Positions 1 through 7,004 are shown, counted from the first letter of the stretch. The stretch is 8,823 nt of DNA from Firmicutes bacterium UBA5500 (GCA_002427055.1 DIPA01000083.1:6514-15336); one strand, 5' to 3'. Program-made: numbers and translations. The notes: generated from the letters alone by a model not told the origin.

Positions 1-927
1 AACACGAAGCAAGTATTGGCTATCGGCGAAGAGGCGCGTCGCATGATCGGGCGCACGCCTGGCAATATTGTGGCTACTCGTCCTTTACGCGAGGGCGTCA
101 TAGCCGATTTCGATGTTACACAAAAGATGCTCGAGTACTTTATCAACAGTGCCCTTGGTAAGCGCACTCTGGTTAAGCCGCGCATTATGGTCTGTGTTCC
201 TTCTGGTGTCACAGCCGTTGAATGGCGCGCAGTGCGTGATGCAGCTGAGCGTGCTGGTGGCATGAATGTTACAGTCATAGAGGAGCCGGTAGCTGCCGCT
301 CTAGGTGCAGGAATTGATATTTCCAAGCCTGAGGGTAGTTTAGTGATTGATATCGGCGGTGGTACAACCGACGTGGCCATTCTATCAATGGGTGGCATCG
401 TGCTTGCCGACAGCGTGCGTGTCGGTGGTGATCGCTTTGATGATTCCTTGGTGCGCTATATGAAACGGCAATATAATTTACTTATCGGTGAACGAACTTC
501 TGAAGAAATGAAGTTGCGCATCGGCACTGCCTATCCTGGTGCACGTAATGAGACAATGGAGGTGCGGGGGCGCGACCTGCTAACCGGTTTGCCCAAGACG
601 ATTGAGGTTAGCTCAATGGAAACATTGGAGGCTTTTTCCGAGCCTCTCAATGCAATCGTGGCTCTCTTACGCAGTGTGCTCGAGCACTGCCCACCTGAAC
701 TTGCTGCCGATATTATGGACAAGGGCATTATTCTTACGGGTGGTGGCTCTCTTGTTTGTGGTTTGGACAAGCTGTTGGCAGAAATCACCCATGTACCGGC
801 TGTATTAGCAGAAGATCCGATTTCTTGTGTGGCGCGCGGTACTGGGCGAGCCTTGGAAGTCCTAGATCAACTAAAAGGTATGACGTTATTTGACGAGCCG
901 CGCAGAGCGGTTAACGTGCGCAAGTAG
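1..927 (+). CDS. mreB: MreB/Mbl rod-shape-determining actin homologue (5' end missing)
   Basis: Bacterial actin that polymerises under the cytoplasmic membrane and guides the cell-wall elongation machinery. The frame is open from base 1, so the start lies outside the window. 308 residues are visible, and about 35-40 (with the first phosphate-binding DLGT-type motif) are missing relative to the usual length near 345. Visible motifs are GEEARRMIGRTPGNIVA near the edge, EEP at visible residues 94-96, the phosphate-2 motif IDIGGGTTD (116-124), LLIGERT, and the adenosine motif LTGGGS (245-250). An internal TTG at base 16 is not a credible start, because family sequence continues upstream of it. 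The gene ends in tandem TAG stops (925-930). Its position directly before flgF/flgG matches mbl of B. subtilis (spoIIID-mbl-flhO-flhP), but IEEPVAAALGAG looks more like MreB. The family is certain; mreB versus mbl is not. Confidence 0.96.
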   Translation, partial: NTKQVLAIGEEARRMIGRTPGNIVATRPLREGVIADFDVTQKMLEYFINSALGKRTLVKPRIMVCVPSGVTAVEWRAVRDAAERAGGMNVTVIEEPVAAALGAGIDISKPEGSLVIDIGGGTTDVAILSMGGIVLADSVRVGGDRFDDSLVRYMKRQYNLLIGERTSEEMKLRIGTAYPGARNETMEVRGRDLLTGLPKTIEVSSMETLEAFSEPLNAIVALLRSVLEHCPPELAADIMDKGIILTGGGSLVCGLDKLLAEITHVPAVLAEDPISCVARGTGRALEVLDQLKGMTLFDEPRRAVNVRK

Positions 928-946
928 TAGGCCCTTACTAAATATG

Positions 947-957
947 AAGGAGGTGAT
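947..957 (+). promoter_or_regulatory. Extended Shine-Dalgarno of flgF
   Basis: AAGGAGGTGAT is complementary over all 11 bases to the conserved 3' end of 16S rRNA. It ends 5 bases before the ATG at 963. This fixes the flgF start and predicts strong initiation, independent of readthrough from the mreB gene 35 bases upstream. Confidence 0.9.
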
Positions 958-962
958 GCTAG

Positions 963-1748
963 ATGATTCGTGGGCTGTATACTGCAGCAACTGGGCTAGA
1001 TGCCGGTATGAGGCGTATGGATGTTATCAGTAATAACTTGGCGAACGTAGGCACAGCGGGTTTCAAGCGTGAGCAGGCCTTATTCCAGAGCTTGCTTGAT
1101 CGCGAAATCTATCGCTATAGCGATCAACCGCCAGTTTATCTCGGTCAACTTGGCGCTGGGGTTAACTTTCGCATGGGGACACCTGACTTAAGCGCTGGTT
1201 TGCCTCTTGCCACCAACAATCCTTTAGATATTGCGTTCCTGGATGCAGATACAGATAGTGCAGAGCAACTGACATTCTTGGCGGTCGAAAGCGCACAAAA
1301 CGCGCGTGCGTATACTCGTAACGGACAATTGATGGTAGATGGTGAGAACTATCTGCGAACTTTGTCCGGCGCATACGTATTAGGCCAAAGTCTAACGGGA
1401 GCAACTCAACGTATACGTATTGCGAATGCCGACGAGCTTACGATTGCAACAGATGGGACGTTGAGGGATGCAAATGGCGTCCAATTGGCGCGCCTTCACC
1501 TGGTTAACCCGTCTCCCAATGCGCAGTTGCGTCGTATGGGTGATAGCCTATGGGCTATAGAAGGAGAGGTACAAGCTGCTGCCGATCCTAATGTTGTGCA
1601 GGGGTACCTAGAGCAGGCCAATGTGCAGGCTGTGAGAGAAATGGTTGATCTGATTGCTGCCATGCGTAACTATGAGACACATGCGAAGCTGGTTCAAATT
1701 CAAGATGAGACACTGAACAAGGTTGTTAACGAAGTTGGGCGACTTTAG
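963..1748 (+). CDS. flgF: Flagellar basal-body rod protein, FlgF/FlhO type
   Basis: 261-residue component of the flagellar rod, the axial shaft that crosses the cell envelope; it is exported by the flagellar type III system and has no cleaved signal peptide. The N-terminal rod motif covers about residues 1-40, with GLYTAATGLDAGMRRMDVIS then NNLANVGTAGFKRE. The C-terminal rod/hook helix covers about 213-261, with GYLEQANVQAVREMVDLIAA and MRNYETHAKLVQ. The middle holds a domain of the FlgE/F/G type (YTRNGQLMVDG, then YVLG), more divergent than in FlgG and with an Asp/Glu-rich stretch (LDADTDSAEQ) before it. The ATG at 963 is set by the SD at 947-957. It is second in the mreB-flgF-flgG-flgJ operon. 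FlgF is chosen over FlgG because the next gene matches FlgG better; in Bacillus naming this would be flhO. Confidence 0.92.
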   Translation: MIRGLYTAATGLDAGMRRMDVISNNLANVGTAGFKREQALFQSLLDREIYRYSDQPPVYLGQLGAGVNFRMGTPDLSAGLPLATNNPLDIAFLDADTDSAEQLTFLAVESAQNARAYTRNGQLMVDGENYLRTLSGAYVLGQSLTGATQRIRIANADELTIATDGTLRDANGVQLARLHLVNPSPNAQLRRMGDSLWAIEGEVQAAADPNVVQGYLEQANVQAVREMVDLIAAMRNYETHAKLVQIQDETLNKVVNEVGRL

Positions 1749-1853
1749 TTTTCGCTTGTCGCCAAAGCATGGGCTGGACTGCTGTGCAGAGGCCCAATTG
1801 CACTACCAAACGATAGCGGTAGTGTCGAATAATTATGTAAGGAGGGCTATAAC
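1749..1853 (+). other. flgF-flgG intercistronic region with two potential hairpins
   Basis: This 105-base gap, longer than the others in the operon, can form two stem-loops. The first is 1770-1796: outer stem TGGGC/GCCCA, an internal loop, then CTGC/GCAG closing on TGT. The second is 1801-1824: CACTACC pairs with GGTAGTG around a 10-base loop, plus a flanking G-U pair. Neither is followed by a T-run, so they do not look like intrinsic terminators. The flgG ribosome binding site AAGGAGGG (1839-1846) lies just downstream and is left unpaired. A role in mRNA processing or stability is inference only. Confidence 0.45.
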
Positions 1854-2624
1854 GTGATACGTTCGCTTTACACGGCGAGCACTGGTATGTTTGCTCAGCA
1901 AGTCAACATGGATAATATTGCTAACAATATCAGTAACGTGAATACTGTAGGGTATAAAAAAAGTCGTGTAGCTTTTGCAGACCTGCTTTACTCCAAATTA
2001 CCAGCTCCACGCACCGGTCCCAATGAGACTACGCTGCAGCTCGGTAGCGGGGTGCGTGTTACAGCTACAGTGCGCGATTTCTCGGATGGTGGCGTCCTAC
2101 ATACGGATCAGTTGCTAGATGTAGCTTTAAGCGGCAATGGTTTCTTGGCGGTAACGGTAGATGGTAAAACTGCCTATACTCGCTCTGGCTCATTACAGGT
2201 GTCGGGTGGCAAGTTGGTTACCACCGGTGGCCATCCGGTGCTAGATATCCACGGGCGTGAGATTAGTATTGGCAATGGAGTTAGCCAGGTCCAAATTGAT
2301 GAAAATGGCAACGTCATTGGAGTTACCGGTAATTCTGATGCTAAGACGACCCTCGGCCAGGTTGGCGTAGCACGAGTGCCTAATCAACATGCTATGCGGG
2401 CCATCGGTGGCAATCTCTTTGTCAGTAATGAGCAGCTGGATATCGGGGTTCCGGGGCGCGACCAGCGGGCGCTACTAATGCCTGGTTTCCTAGAGATGGC
2501 TAACGTACAGGTAGTAGAGGAAATGGTGAATTTGATTACAGCTCAGCGTGCCTACGAAGTTGGCTCCAAAGCAATTCAGGCGTCTGATGAAATGCTGGCT
2601 CAAGCGAATAATCTGCGCCGTTAA
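1854..2624 (+). CDS. flgG: Flagellar basal-body rod protein, FlgG/FlhP type (distal rod)
   Basis: 256-residue distal rod protein that joins the rod to the hook; exported through the flagellar type III apparatus. The N-terminus is textbook FlgG: MIRSLYTASTGMFAQQVNMD, then NISNVNTVGYKKSR and DLLYSKL. The centre has LDVALSGNGFLAV, YTRSGSLQVSGG and HPVLD. The C-terminal helix carries FLEMANVQVVEEMVNLI, AQRAYEVGSKAIQ and DEMLAQANNLRR, the strongest FlgG signature. The start is GTG at 1854, chosen because AAGGAGGG (1839-1846) sits 7 bases upstream and translation from it gives the canonical MIRSL beginning. The length is near the family norm of about 260. No flgH or flgI follows, which fits a rod without outer-membrane ring parts. 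In Bacillus naming this would be flhP. Confidence 0.95.
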   Translation: MIRSLYTASTGMFAQQVNMDNIANNISNVNTVGYKKSRVAFADLLYSKLPAPRTGPNETTLQLGSGVRVTATVRDFSDGGVLHTDQLLDVALSGNGFLAVTVDGKTAYTRSGSLQVSGGKLVTTGGHPVLDIHGREISIGNGVSQVQIDENGNVIGVTGNSDAKTTLGQVGVARVPNQHAMRAIGGNLFVSNEQLDIGVPGRDQRALLMPGFLEMANVQVVEEMVNLITAQRAYEVGSKAIQASDEMLAQANNLRR

Positions 2625-2664
2625 GGGCTTACCGTCTTTGATGCGTAGTTAGGGGGTGCTACTA

Positions 2665-2961
2665 ATGAGAATAAATCATTTGCGACCCGATGCTTGTCAG
2701 ATGACGCCGGACCAGAAGCAGCTATGGGAGACTTGCCAAAGCATGGAGCAGGCTTTTCTGGAGATCTTGCTGAAGCAAATGCAAGCTACAGTGCAATCAA
2801 GCATTTTCCCTAAAAGCCTGCAGCGCGATATCTACGAAGATATGCACAGACAAACACTGGCGGAACAAATGGCAAAGTCCGGTGACGTAGGTTTGGCGGC
2901 AATGCTTTATCGCCAATTACAACAACAACTCACTACACAGCACAACAACCCCACTGAATAA
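2665..2961 (+). CDS. flgJ: Single-domain FlgJ-type rod-binding protein
   Basis: 98-residue protein matching the N-terminal rod-binding domain of FlgJ, which caps or scaffolds rod assembly. Conserved features are MEQAFLEILLKQMQATV (about residues 28-44), the basic/acidic stretch with IYEDMHRQTLAEQMAKSG, and GLAAMLYRQLQQQL near the end. Proteobacterial FlgJ carries a C-terminal peptidoglycan hydrolase; here the protein stops after the rod-binding domain, as is common in Firmicutes. The start is ATG 2665, with AGGGGGT (2651-2657) 7 bases before it. An in-frame GTG at 2656 would lie inside that SD and is rejected. It is last in the operon: the TAA stop (2959-2961) lies in the loop of the terminator hairpin. 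The rod-binding assignment is good; the symbol flgJ is applied by domain only. Confidence 0.85.
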   Translation: MRINHLRPDACQMTPDQKQLWETCQSMEQAFLEILLKQMQATVQSSIFPKSLQRDIYEDMHRQTLAEQMAKSGDVGLAAMLYRQLQQQLTTQHNNPTE

Positions 2962-2977
2962 GGTGGGGTTTTACTTT
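2947..2977 (+). terminator. Rho-independent terminator of the flagellar operon
   Basis: Perfect 8-bp stem AACCCCAC (2947-2954) / GTGGGGTT (2963-2970) with an 8-base loop, followed by a T-rich tail (TTACTTT, 2971-2977). The left arm is coding sequence for the last FlgJ residues and the stop codon lies in the loop. It separates the flagellar operon from the tetR-RND unit. Confidence 0.88.
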
Positions 2978-2998
2978 GCCCCCGGGTTGGGTATTCTC

Positions 2999-3020
2999 GG
3001 TGCTGTTGCACTACAGCACC
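2999..3020 (+). repeat. Perfect 8-bp stem-loop upstream of tetR
   Basis: GGTGCTGT (2999-3006) and ACAGCACC (3013-3020) form a perfect inverted repeat with a 6-base loop. It lies 29 bases past the flgJ terminator stem and about 29 bases before the -35 box of tetR. No T-run follows on either strand, so it is not a typical terminator. It could be a protein-binding dyad or a remnant structure; no function is shown. Confidence 0.5.
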
Positions 3021-3037
3021 TGGCATGCCCTGCGGTT

Positions 3038-3068
3038 CCTCCATCCACTTGATTACAGTCAATGGAGG
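3038..3068 (+). repeat. Inverted repeat spanning the tetR -35 region
   Basis: CCTCCAT (3038-3044) and ATGGAGG (3062-3068) are exact reverse complements, 17 bases apart, and bracket the putative -35 hexamer. A smaller TTGA/TCAA pair (3049-3052 and 3059-3062) lies inside. The position suggests a second regulator site or chance symmetry; no binding protein can be named. Confidence 0.35.
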
Positions 3069-3077
3069 CGTTATACT
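3049..3077 (+). promoter_or_regulatory. Putative sigma-A promoter of the tetR-RND operon
   Basis: TTGATT (3049-3054) and TATACT (3072-3077) are separated by 17 bases, close to the consensus TTGACA-N17-TATAAT. Transcription would begin near 3084, just before the operator dyad at 3088-3107 and about 40 bases before the tetR start codon. It follows the flagellar terminator, as expected for a new transcription unit. Confidence 0.7.
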
Positions 3078-3087
3078 AGCGTTATAA

Positions 3088-3107
3088 CTGACTGACCAGT
3101 CAGTCAG
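3088..3107 (+). promoter_or_regulatory. TetR-family operator (perfect 9-bp dyad)
   Basis: Half-sites CTGACTGAC and GTCAGTCAG are exact inverted repeats around a 2-base CA centre. Size and spacing are typical of TetR-family operators, and the site lies between the putative transcription start and the tetR start codon 16 bases on. It is inferred to be bound by the TetR protein encoded next to it, giving autorepression of both tetR and the pump. An 8-base palindrome, GTTATAAC (3081-3088), abuts it. Confidence 0.82.
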
Positions 3108-3123
3108 ATGAGGGGGTCAAAGA

Positions 3124-3711
3124 ATGCAACAAGACAAACGCCAGAGAATTTTGGCTGCTGCTGCCGATACATTTGCCACCCAGGGTTTCCATCAGGCTAC
3201 AATTGAGCAAATAGCGGATGCGGCCGGCGTGGGCAAGGGTACGGTGTACTTATATTTCCAGAACAAGCAAGGGCTTTTTGATGCTCTACTGCTAGAGAGT
3301 TCCCAACGGGTACTTAGTCGTACTAAGGAGGTTGTTCAGGCTCACACCAATCCTCTAGAGCGTATTCGTATGCTAACGCATATGCACTTGCAGATCCTCA
3401 AACAGAATTACCCGCTAATGCAGATGATTATGCGCGAATTCTCTCCTGATAAGTTGAAAGATCTGCGTCCGGAGTTAGAGCAACACATGCGCGAGCTGAT
3501 GGCTCTTTATACATTGGTTCTGGAAGAGGGAATAGCGGCAGGTTGCCTGCGGCAGCATAATCCTCAGGTGATTGCCCTAGCCTTCCTCGGTGCAGTCAAC
3601 CAGGTTGGTGCCAATTTGAACAATGGGCGCCTGCAGGCGAGTTTGAATGAATGCGAAGAGGGGTTATTTCAACTTTTCATCGCTGGTTTGCAGAAAGAGG
3701 GGAACCTGTAA
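3124..3711 (+). CDS. TetR/AcrR-family transcriptional repressor
   Basis: 195-residue DNA-binding repressor that probably controls its own operon and the adjoining pump. The N-terminal helix-turn-helix is classic: RILAAAADTFATQGF (8-22), then TIEQIADAAGVGKGTVYLYF (26-45) and NKQGLFDAL, with the recognition helix at about residues 37-44. The all-helical remainder (about 50-195) should form the dimer and ligand pocket and has no recognisable ligand signature. The ATG at 3124 is supported by AGGGGG (3111-3116) 7 bases upstream. The perfect dyad at 3088-3107 is the likely operator. The stop is 2 bases before the RND start, so translation of the two is probably coupled. Family certain; the inducer is unknown, but a pump substrate is a reasonable inference. 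Confidence 0.95.
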   Translation: MQQDKRQRILAAAADTFATQGFHQATIEQIADAAGVGKGTVYLYFQNKQGLFDALLLESSQRVLSRTKEVVQAHTNPLERIRMLTHMHLQILKQNYPLMQMIMREFSPDKLKDLRPELEQHMRELMALYTLVLEEGIAAGCLRQHNPQVIALAFLGAVNQVGANLNNGRLQASLNECEEGLFQLFIAGLQKEGNL

Positions 3712-3713
3712 AC

Positions 3714-6700
3714 ATGCAGATTACGAGGTTTGCTATTGAACGCCGTGTAACTATAGTAATGGCAGTGTTAGCCATTCTCTTGTTAGGGGTAGTATCCTGT
3801 TCTCGGTTACCGGTAGACTTACTGCCTAATATGTCCTTTCCTATGGCAGCTGTGTTAGTCGATTATGCAGGGGCGGCGCCAGAGGAAGTGGAAGCAATAG
3901 TCACACGACCGATAGAGGGTGCGCTAGGTACCGTTAGCGGTATTAAGCAGATTCAGAGCACCTCCAGTACCGGACGAGCGATTATTATCTTGCAGTTTGA
4001 CTGGAAGGTCAACATGGATGTAGCTGCCATAGATGTACGTGATAAGCTCGACTTGGCCAAGCGATTCTTGCCTAGTGGGGTGGGTAACCCAACCTTTCTT
4101 AAGTTTGATCCGTCTATGCTACCGCTTCTGCAGCTCGGGTTAGCGTCTGACCAGATGGATTTGTTTGCGCTGCGCAACTTAGCAGAAGATGTAGTTGCTC
4201 AACGGCTGGAACGCATTCCCGGGATAGCTTCTGTCAGCGTCAGTGGCGGCGTTGAACAAGAATACCGAGTGGACCTTAACCAGAAGAAACTCGAGCAATA
4301 TGGCATTTCTTTGTCTCAAGTTAGCAATGCTTTGCGTTCTGCCAGTGTTAATCTGCCCGGCGGTAAACTAGCAGAAGGTACAGACGAGTATCTCATTCGT
4401 ACTCTCGGCAAGGTAACAAGCCTTGATGATCTGAAGCAACTTGTTGTTGGTATCGAGACCAAGACACAGGTCATCATGCCGCAAACTAGCGAGTCAACTG
4501 GGGGAATAGGGATTCCGGCCGGTGTCAATGTTAGGACCATACCGAATATGTCTAGTGGTTTGCCCAGCGGCCTCACAGCAGGTGCGCTACCGAAAACTGA
4601 AGTGACTACCCGCCCCATACACTTGGAAGAAGTAGCACAAGTGGAGTTGGCAACTAAGGAGCAAAGTAGTACATCACGCCTCAACGGCAAACCTAATGTC
4701 AGCATTTCTTTGCAGAAGCAATCCGATGCCAACACGGTTGCAGTAGCTAATTTGGTCCATGCTGAACTTGAACAACTGCGCACTGAGTTTCCCGAAGTTA
4801 GCCTCTTGCCAACGATGGACCAGTCGCACTTTATTAACATAGCCATTGATAACGTAACCCACAGCGCCATCGTTGGAGCTTTGTTGGCAGTCTTGATTCT
4901 TCTGCTCTTCCTGCGTAGCGTGCGCAGCACCCTAATCATAGCAATTGCGGTACCAGTATCAGTGGTGGCTACCTTTGCTCTGATGTATTTTGGCAACCTC
5001 ACCATCAATTTGATGACCTTGGCTGGGTTAGCGCTAGGTATTGGCATGCTCGTGGATAACTCAATTGTGGTCTTGGAGAATATCTATCGCCATCTTGAGC
5101 TGGGAGATTCGCGCTTAGAAGCCGCTGAAAAAGGCGCCCGTGAAGTTAGCATGGCCGTCACGGCCTCTACCTTGACTACCGTATGTGTTTTCCTCCCTAT
5201 CGTCTTTGTGGGAGGCATTACCGGCATCTTATTCAAGGAACTGGCTTTGACTGTTAGCTTCTCGCTACTGGCATCGCTATTGGTTGCTCTCACAGTGGTG
5301 CCCATGCTATCAGCTACTTTATTGACCGATCGACCCACTAGCAAGGGGACAGGTCTGCTTGCTGCAGCTTATGGTAGGGCCCTCAGCTTCAGTTTGCGGC
5401 ATAAGTTGGCTGTTTTGGGGCTCGTGGTGTTATTGCTGGCTGGCAGCTTGTTTGCACTCCGCTCCATCGGTGGCGAGTTCATGCCTGAAATGGACCGTAA
5501 TGAGTTTAGCTTAACCATAGAGCTGCCTTCGGGTGGCACTTTGCCTGAACTAGAATCGGTAGTTACTAAGGTAGAAGCCAAGCTATTGGCAGATCCGGAT
5601 ATTGAACTCATCAGTACAGCTATCAACAGTTCCCTTTTAGGTGCTAGCCAGGAGGCTAGCCAACGGGCCAGTCTGCAGGTAGCTCTGCGCTCTCAACCCT
5701 CACGCAGAACTGCCGAGATTATTGCCGATTTGCGCAGCACATATGCCGATTATCCGCAGGCTAAGATTACAATTGATAATCTGGCAGGCGGTATGGCTGG
5801 GGGAAGCGGTGGAGGGATGGCTTTCTTGACGGGAGGTACTACTGTACAGGTTGATATAAGTGGGCCTGACCTCAGCGCGTTAGCCGATTGGGCAGATAGG
5901 CTGGCAAGCAAAATGGAAGCTCTCGACTATTTGGGTGAGATAAAAAGTAGCCTTAGTCGTAGCCAATCTGAACTGCAGGTACAGGTTGATTTCACTAAAG
6001 CCGGAGCCAAAGGCATTCCTCCAGCTCTCATAGGTAGTGCAGTACGTGCAGCTTTCCAAGGTGAAACAGTGACTCAAATCAGTCAGGCTGGTAAGGAGCT
6101 GGCAGTGGTAGTACGTTTGCGCCCCGAAGACAGACAGGATGTGGCTGATCTTACTAACCTAGTTCTTGGCTCTGTCGGTGGGCAAGTAGTACGCCTAGGT
6201 GATGTGGCACAAGTAATCAAAGCCGAAGGACCGCGTCAGATTAATCGGGTTGATAATCAGCGCCTGGTAAGTATAACGGCTGCAGTCGCTAAGAACACAG
6301 ATCTCCGTACAGCTGAGCGTGATTTACTTACCCTAACGCAAGACTTGGGGTTGCCCGATGCCTATCAGGCTAGTTTGGGAGGGCAATTTGTTGAAATGGA
6401 TGAGGCTTTTAGTGGCCTAATCCTGGCCCTCGGCTTGGCTATCGCCTTAGTTTACATGGTCATGGCTGCCCAATTTGAGTCATTCTTGCATCCACTGACA
6501 GTCATGTTTACTTTGCCGCTAGCAGCCATTGGGGTACTATATTCTCTGTATTTCGCGGGGCAGAAGTTCAATGTGCCTTCTATGATAGGCATAATCATGC
6601 TGGCAGGAATTGTGGTTAACAACGCCATCGTCCTTGTGGATTATGTCAACCAATTACGGCGGCAGGGCCACACCTTGCAGGCAGCTATAGTAGAGGCGGG

Positions 6701-6926
6701 CCAGGCACGCCTGCGTCCGATCTTGATGACAGCTCTGACTACGCTGCTGGCTTTAGTACCGATGGCTGTACGTCCTGGCGCCGGAGCTGAGTTGTTGCAG
6801 CCGCTCGCCATATCTGTCATAGGCGGTTTAGCTACTGGTACACTGCTAACTTTGTTTATCATTCCCGTTGTCTATGTAGTTCTGGAGCAGTTGCTTTCTA
6901 AGGTGGCATCGCTACGCGCCAACTAG
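3714..6926 (+). CDS. RND efflux permease (HAE1/AcrB family)
   Basis: 1070-residue proton-driven exporter of hydrophobic or amphiphilic compounds, close in size to AcrB (1049). It shows the duplicated RND plan: TM1 (about 11-30) followed by LPVDLLPNMSFP, a large extracytoplasmic porter loop, TM2-TM6 from about 385, TM7 (about 565-583), a second porter loop, and TM8-TM12 from about 903 to 1060. Signature segments are the TM4 motif GIGMLVDNSIVVLENIYRH and the TM10 motif GIVVNNAIVLVDY. Asp448 aligns with AcrB D407; the D408 and K940 positions appear to be Asn449 and Asn969. Residues about 247-300 and 690-709 are Gly/Ser/Thr/Pro-rich extras in the outside loops. The start is ATG 3714, 2 bases after the tetR stop, with AGGGG (3698-3702) upstream; an in-frame ATG at 3651 lies inside tetR and lacks family sequence. 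B. subtilis SwrC is a plausible relative. No adaptor or outer-membrane partner gene is in view. The substrate is unknown. Confidence 0.95.
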   Translation: MQITRFAIERRVTIVMAVLAILLLGVVSCSRLPVDLLPNMSFPMAAVLVDYAGAAPEEVEAIVTRPIEGALGTVSGIKQIQSTSSTGRAIIILQFDWKVNMDVAAIDVRDKLDLAKRFLPSGVGNPTFLKFDPSMLPLLQLGLASDQMDLFALRNLAEDVVAQRLERIPGIASVSVSGGVEQEYRVDLNQKKLEQYGISLSQVSNALRSASVNLPGGKLAEGTDEYLIRTLGKVTSLDDLKQLVVGIETKTQVIMPQTSESTGGIGIPAGVNVRTIPNMSSGLPSGLTAGALPKTEVTTRPIHLEEVAQVELATKEQSSTSRLNGKPNVSISLQKQSDANTVAVANLVHAELEQLRTEFPEVSLLPTMDQSHFINIAIDNVTHSAIVGALLAVLILLLFLRSVRSTLIIAIAVPVSVVATFALMYFGNLTINLMTLAGLALGIGMLVDNSIVVLENIYRHLELGDSRLEAAEKGAREVSMAVTASTLTTVCVFLPIVFVGGITGILFKELALTVSFSLLASLLVALTVVPMLSATLLTDRPTSKGTGLLAAAYGRALSFSLRHKLAVLGLVVLLLAGSLFALRSIGGEFMPEMDRNEFSLTIELPSGGTLPELESVVTKVEAKLLADPDIELISTAINSSLLGASQEASQRASLQVALRSQPSRRTAEIIADLRSTYADYPQAKITIDNLAGGMAGGSGGGMAFLTGGTTVQVDISGPDLSALADWADRLASKMEALDYLGEIKSSLSRSQSELQVQVDFTKAGAKGIPPALIGSAVRAAFQGETVTQISQAGKELAVVVRLRPEDRQDVADLTNLVLGSVGGQVVRLGDVAQVIKAEGPRQINRVDNQRLVSITAAVAKNTDLRTAERDLLTLTQDLGLPDAYQASLGGQFVEMDEAFSGLILALGLAIALVYMVMAAQFESFLHPLTVMFTLPLAAIGVLYSLYFAGQKFNVPSMIGIIMLAGIVVNNAIVLVDYVNQLRRQGHTLQAAIVEAGQARLRPILMTALTTLLALVPMAVRPGAGAELLQPLAISVIGGLATGTLLTLFIIPVVYVVLEQLLSKVASLRAN

Positions 6927-7004
6927 ACAAGTCAATCGCTTAAGCTTACACTGAAGGGGAAGATAAGGTTCTTGTCTGGGGACCGATCAATATAGGAGGC
7001 AACG

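Noticed and set aside
602..808. Forward open frame of 68 codons inside the mreB gene
   Set aside because: Different frame from the well-conserved actin-family sequence; no own SD or family match.
3651..3713. Upstream in-frame ATG that would extend the RND protein by 21 residues
   Set aside because: It would overlap tetR, adds a charged non-family leader before the canonical RND start, and ATG 3714 has an SD and the expected family N-terminus.
4316..5047. Long reverse-strand open frame (243 codons) inside the RND gene
   Set aside because: It is antisense to the conserved porter and TM2-TM4 region, its translation has no recognisable domain, and it is rich in Ser/Thr/Arg as expected of a complement shadow.
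6925..6977. Inverted repeat AGACAAG / CTTGTCT after the RND stop, plus the palindrome GCTTAAGC (6938-6945)
   Set aside because: The 39-base loop is long, the arms are only 7 bp and no T-run follows, so it does not qualify as a terminator. No convincing promoter was seen in this 78-base gap either.
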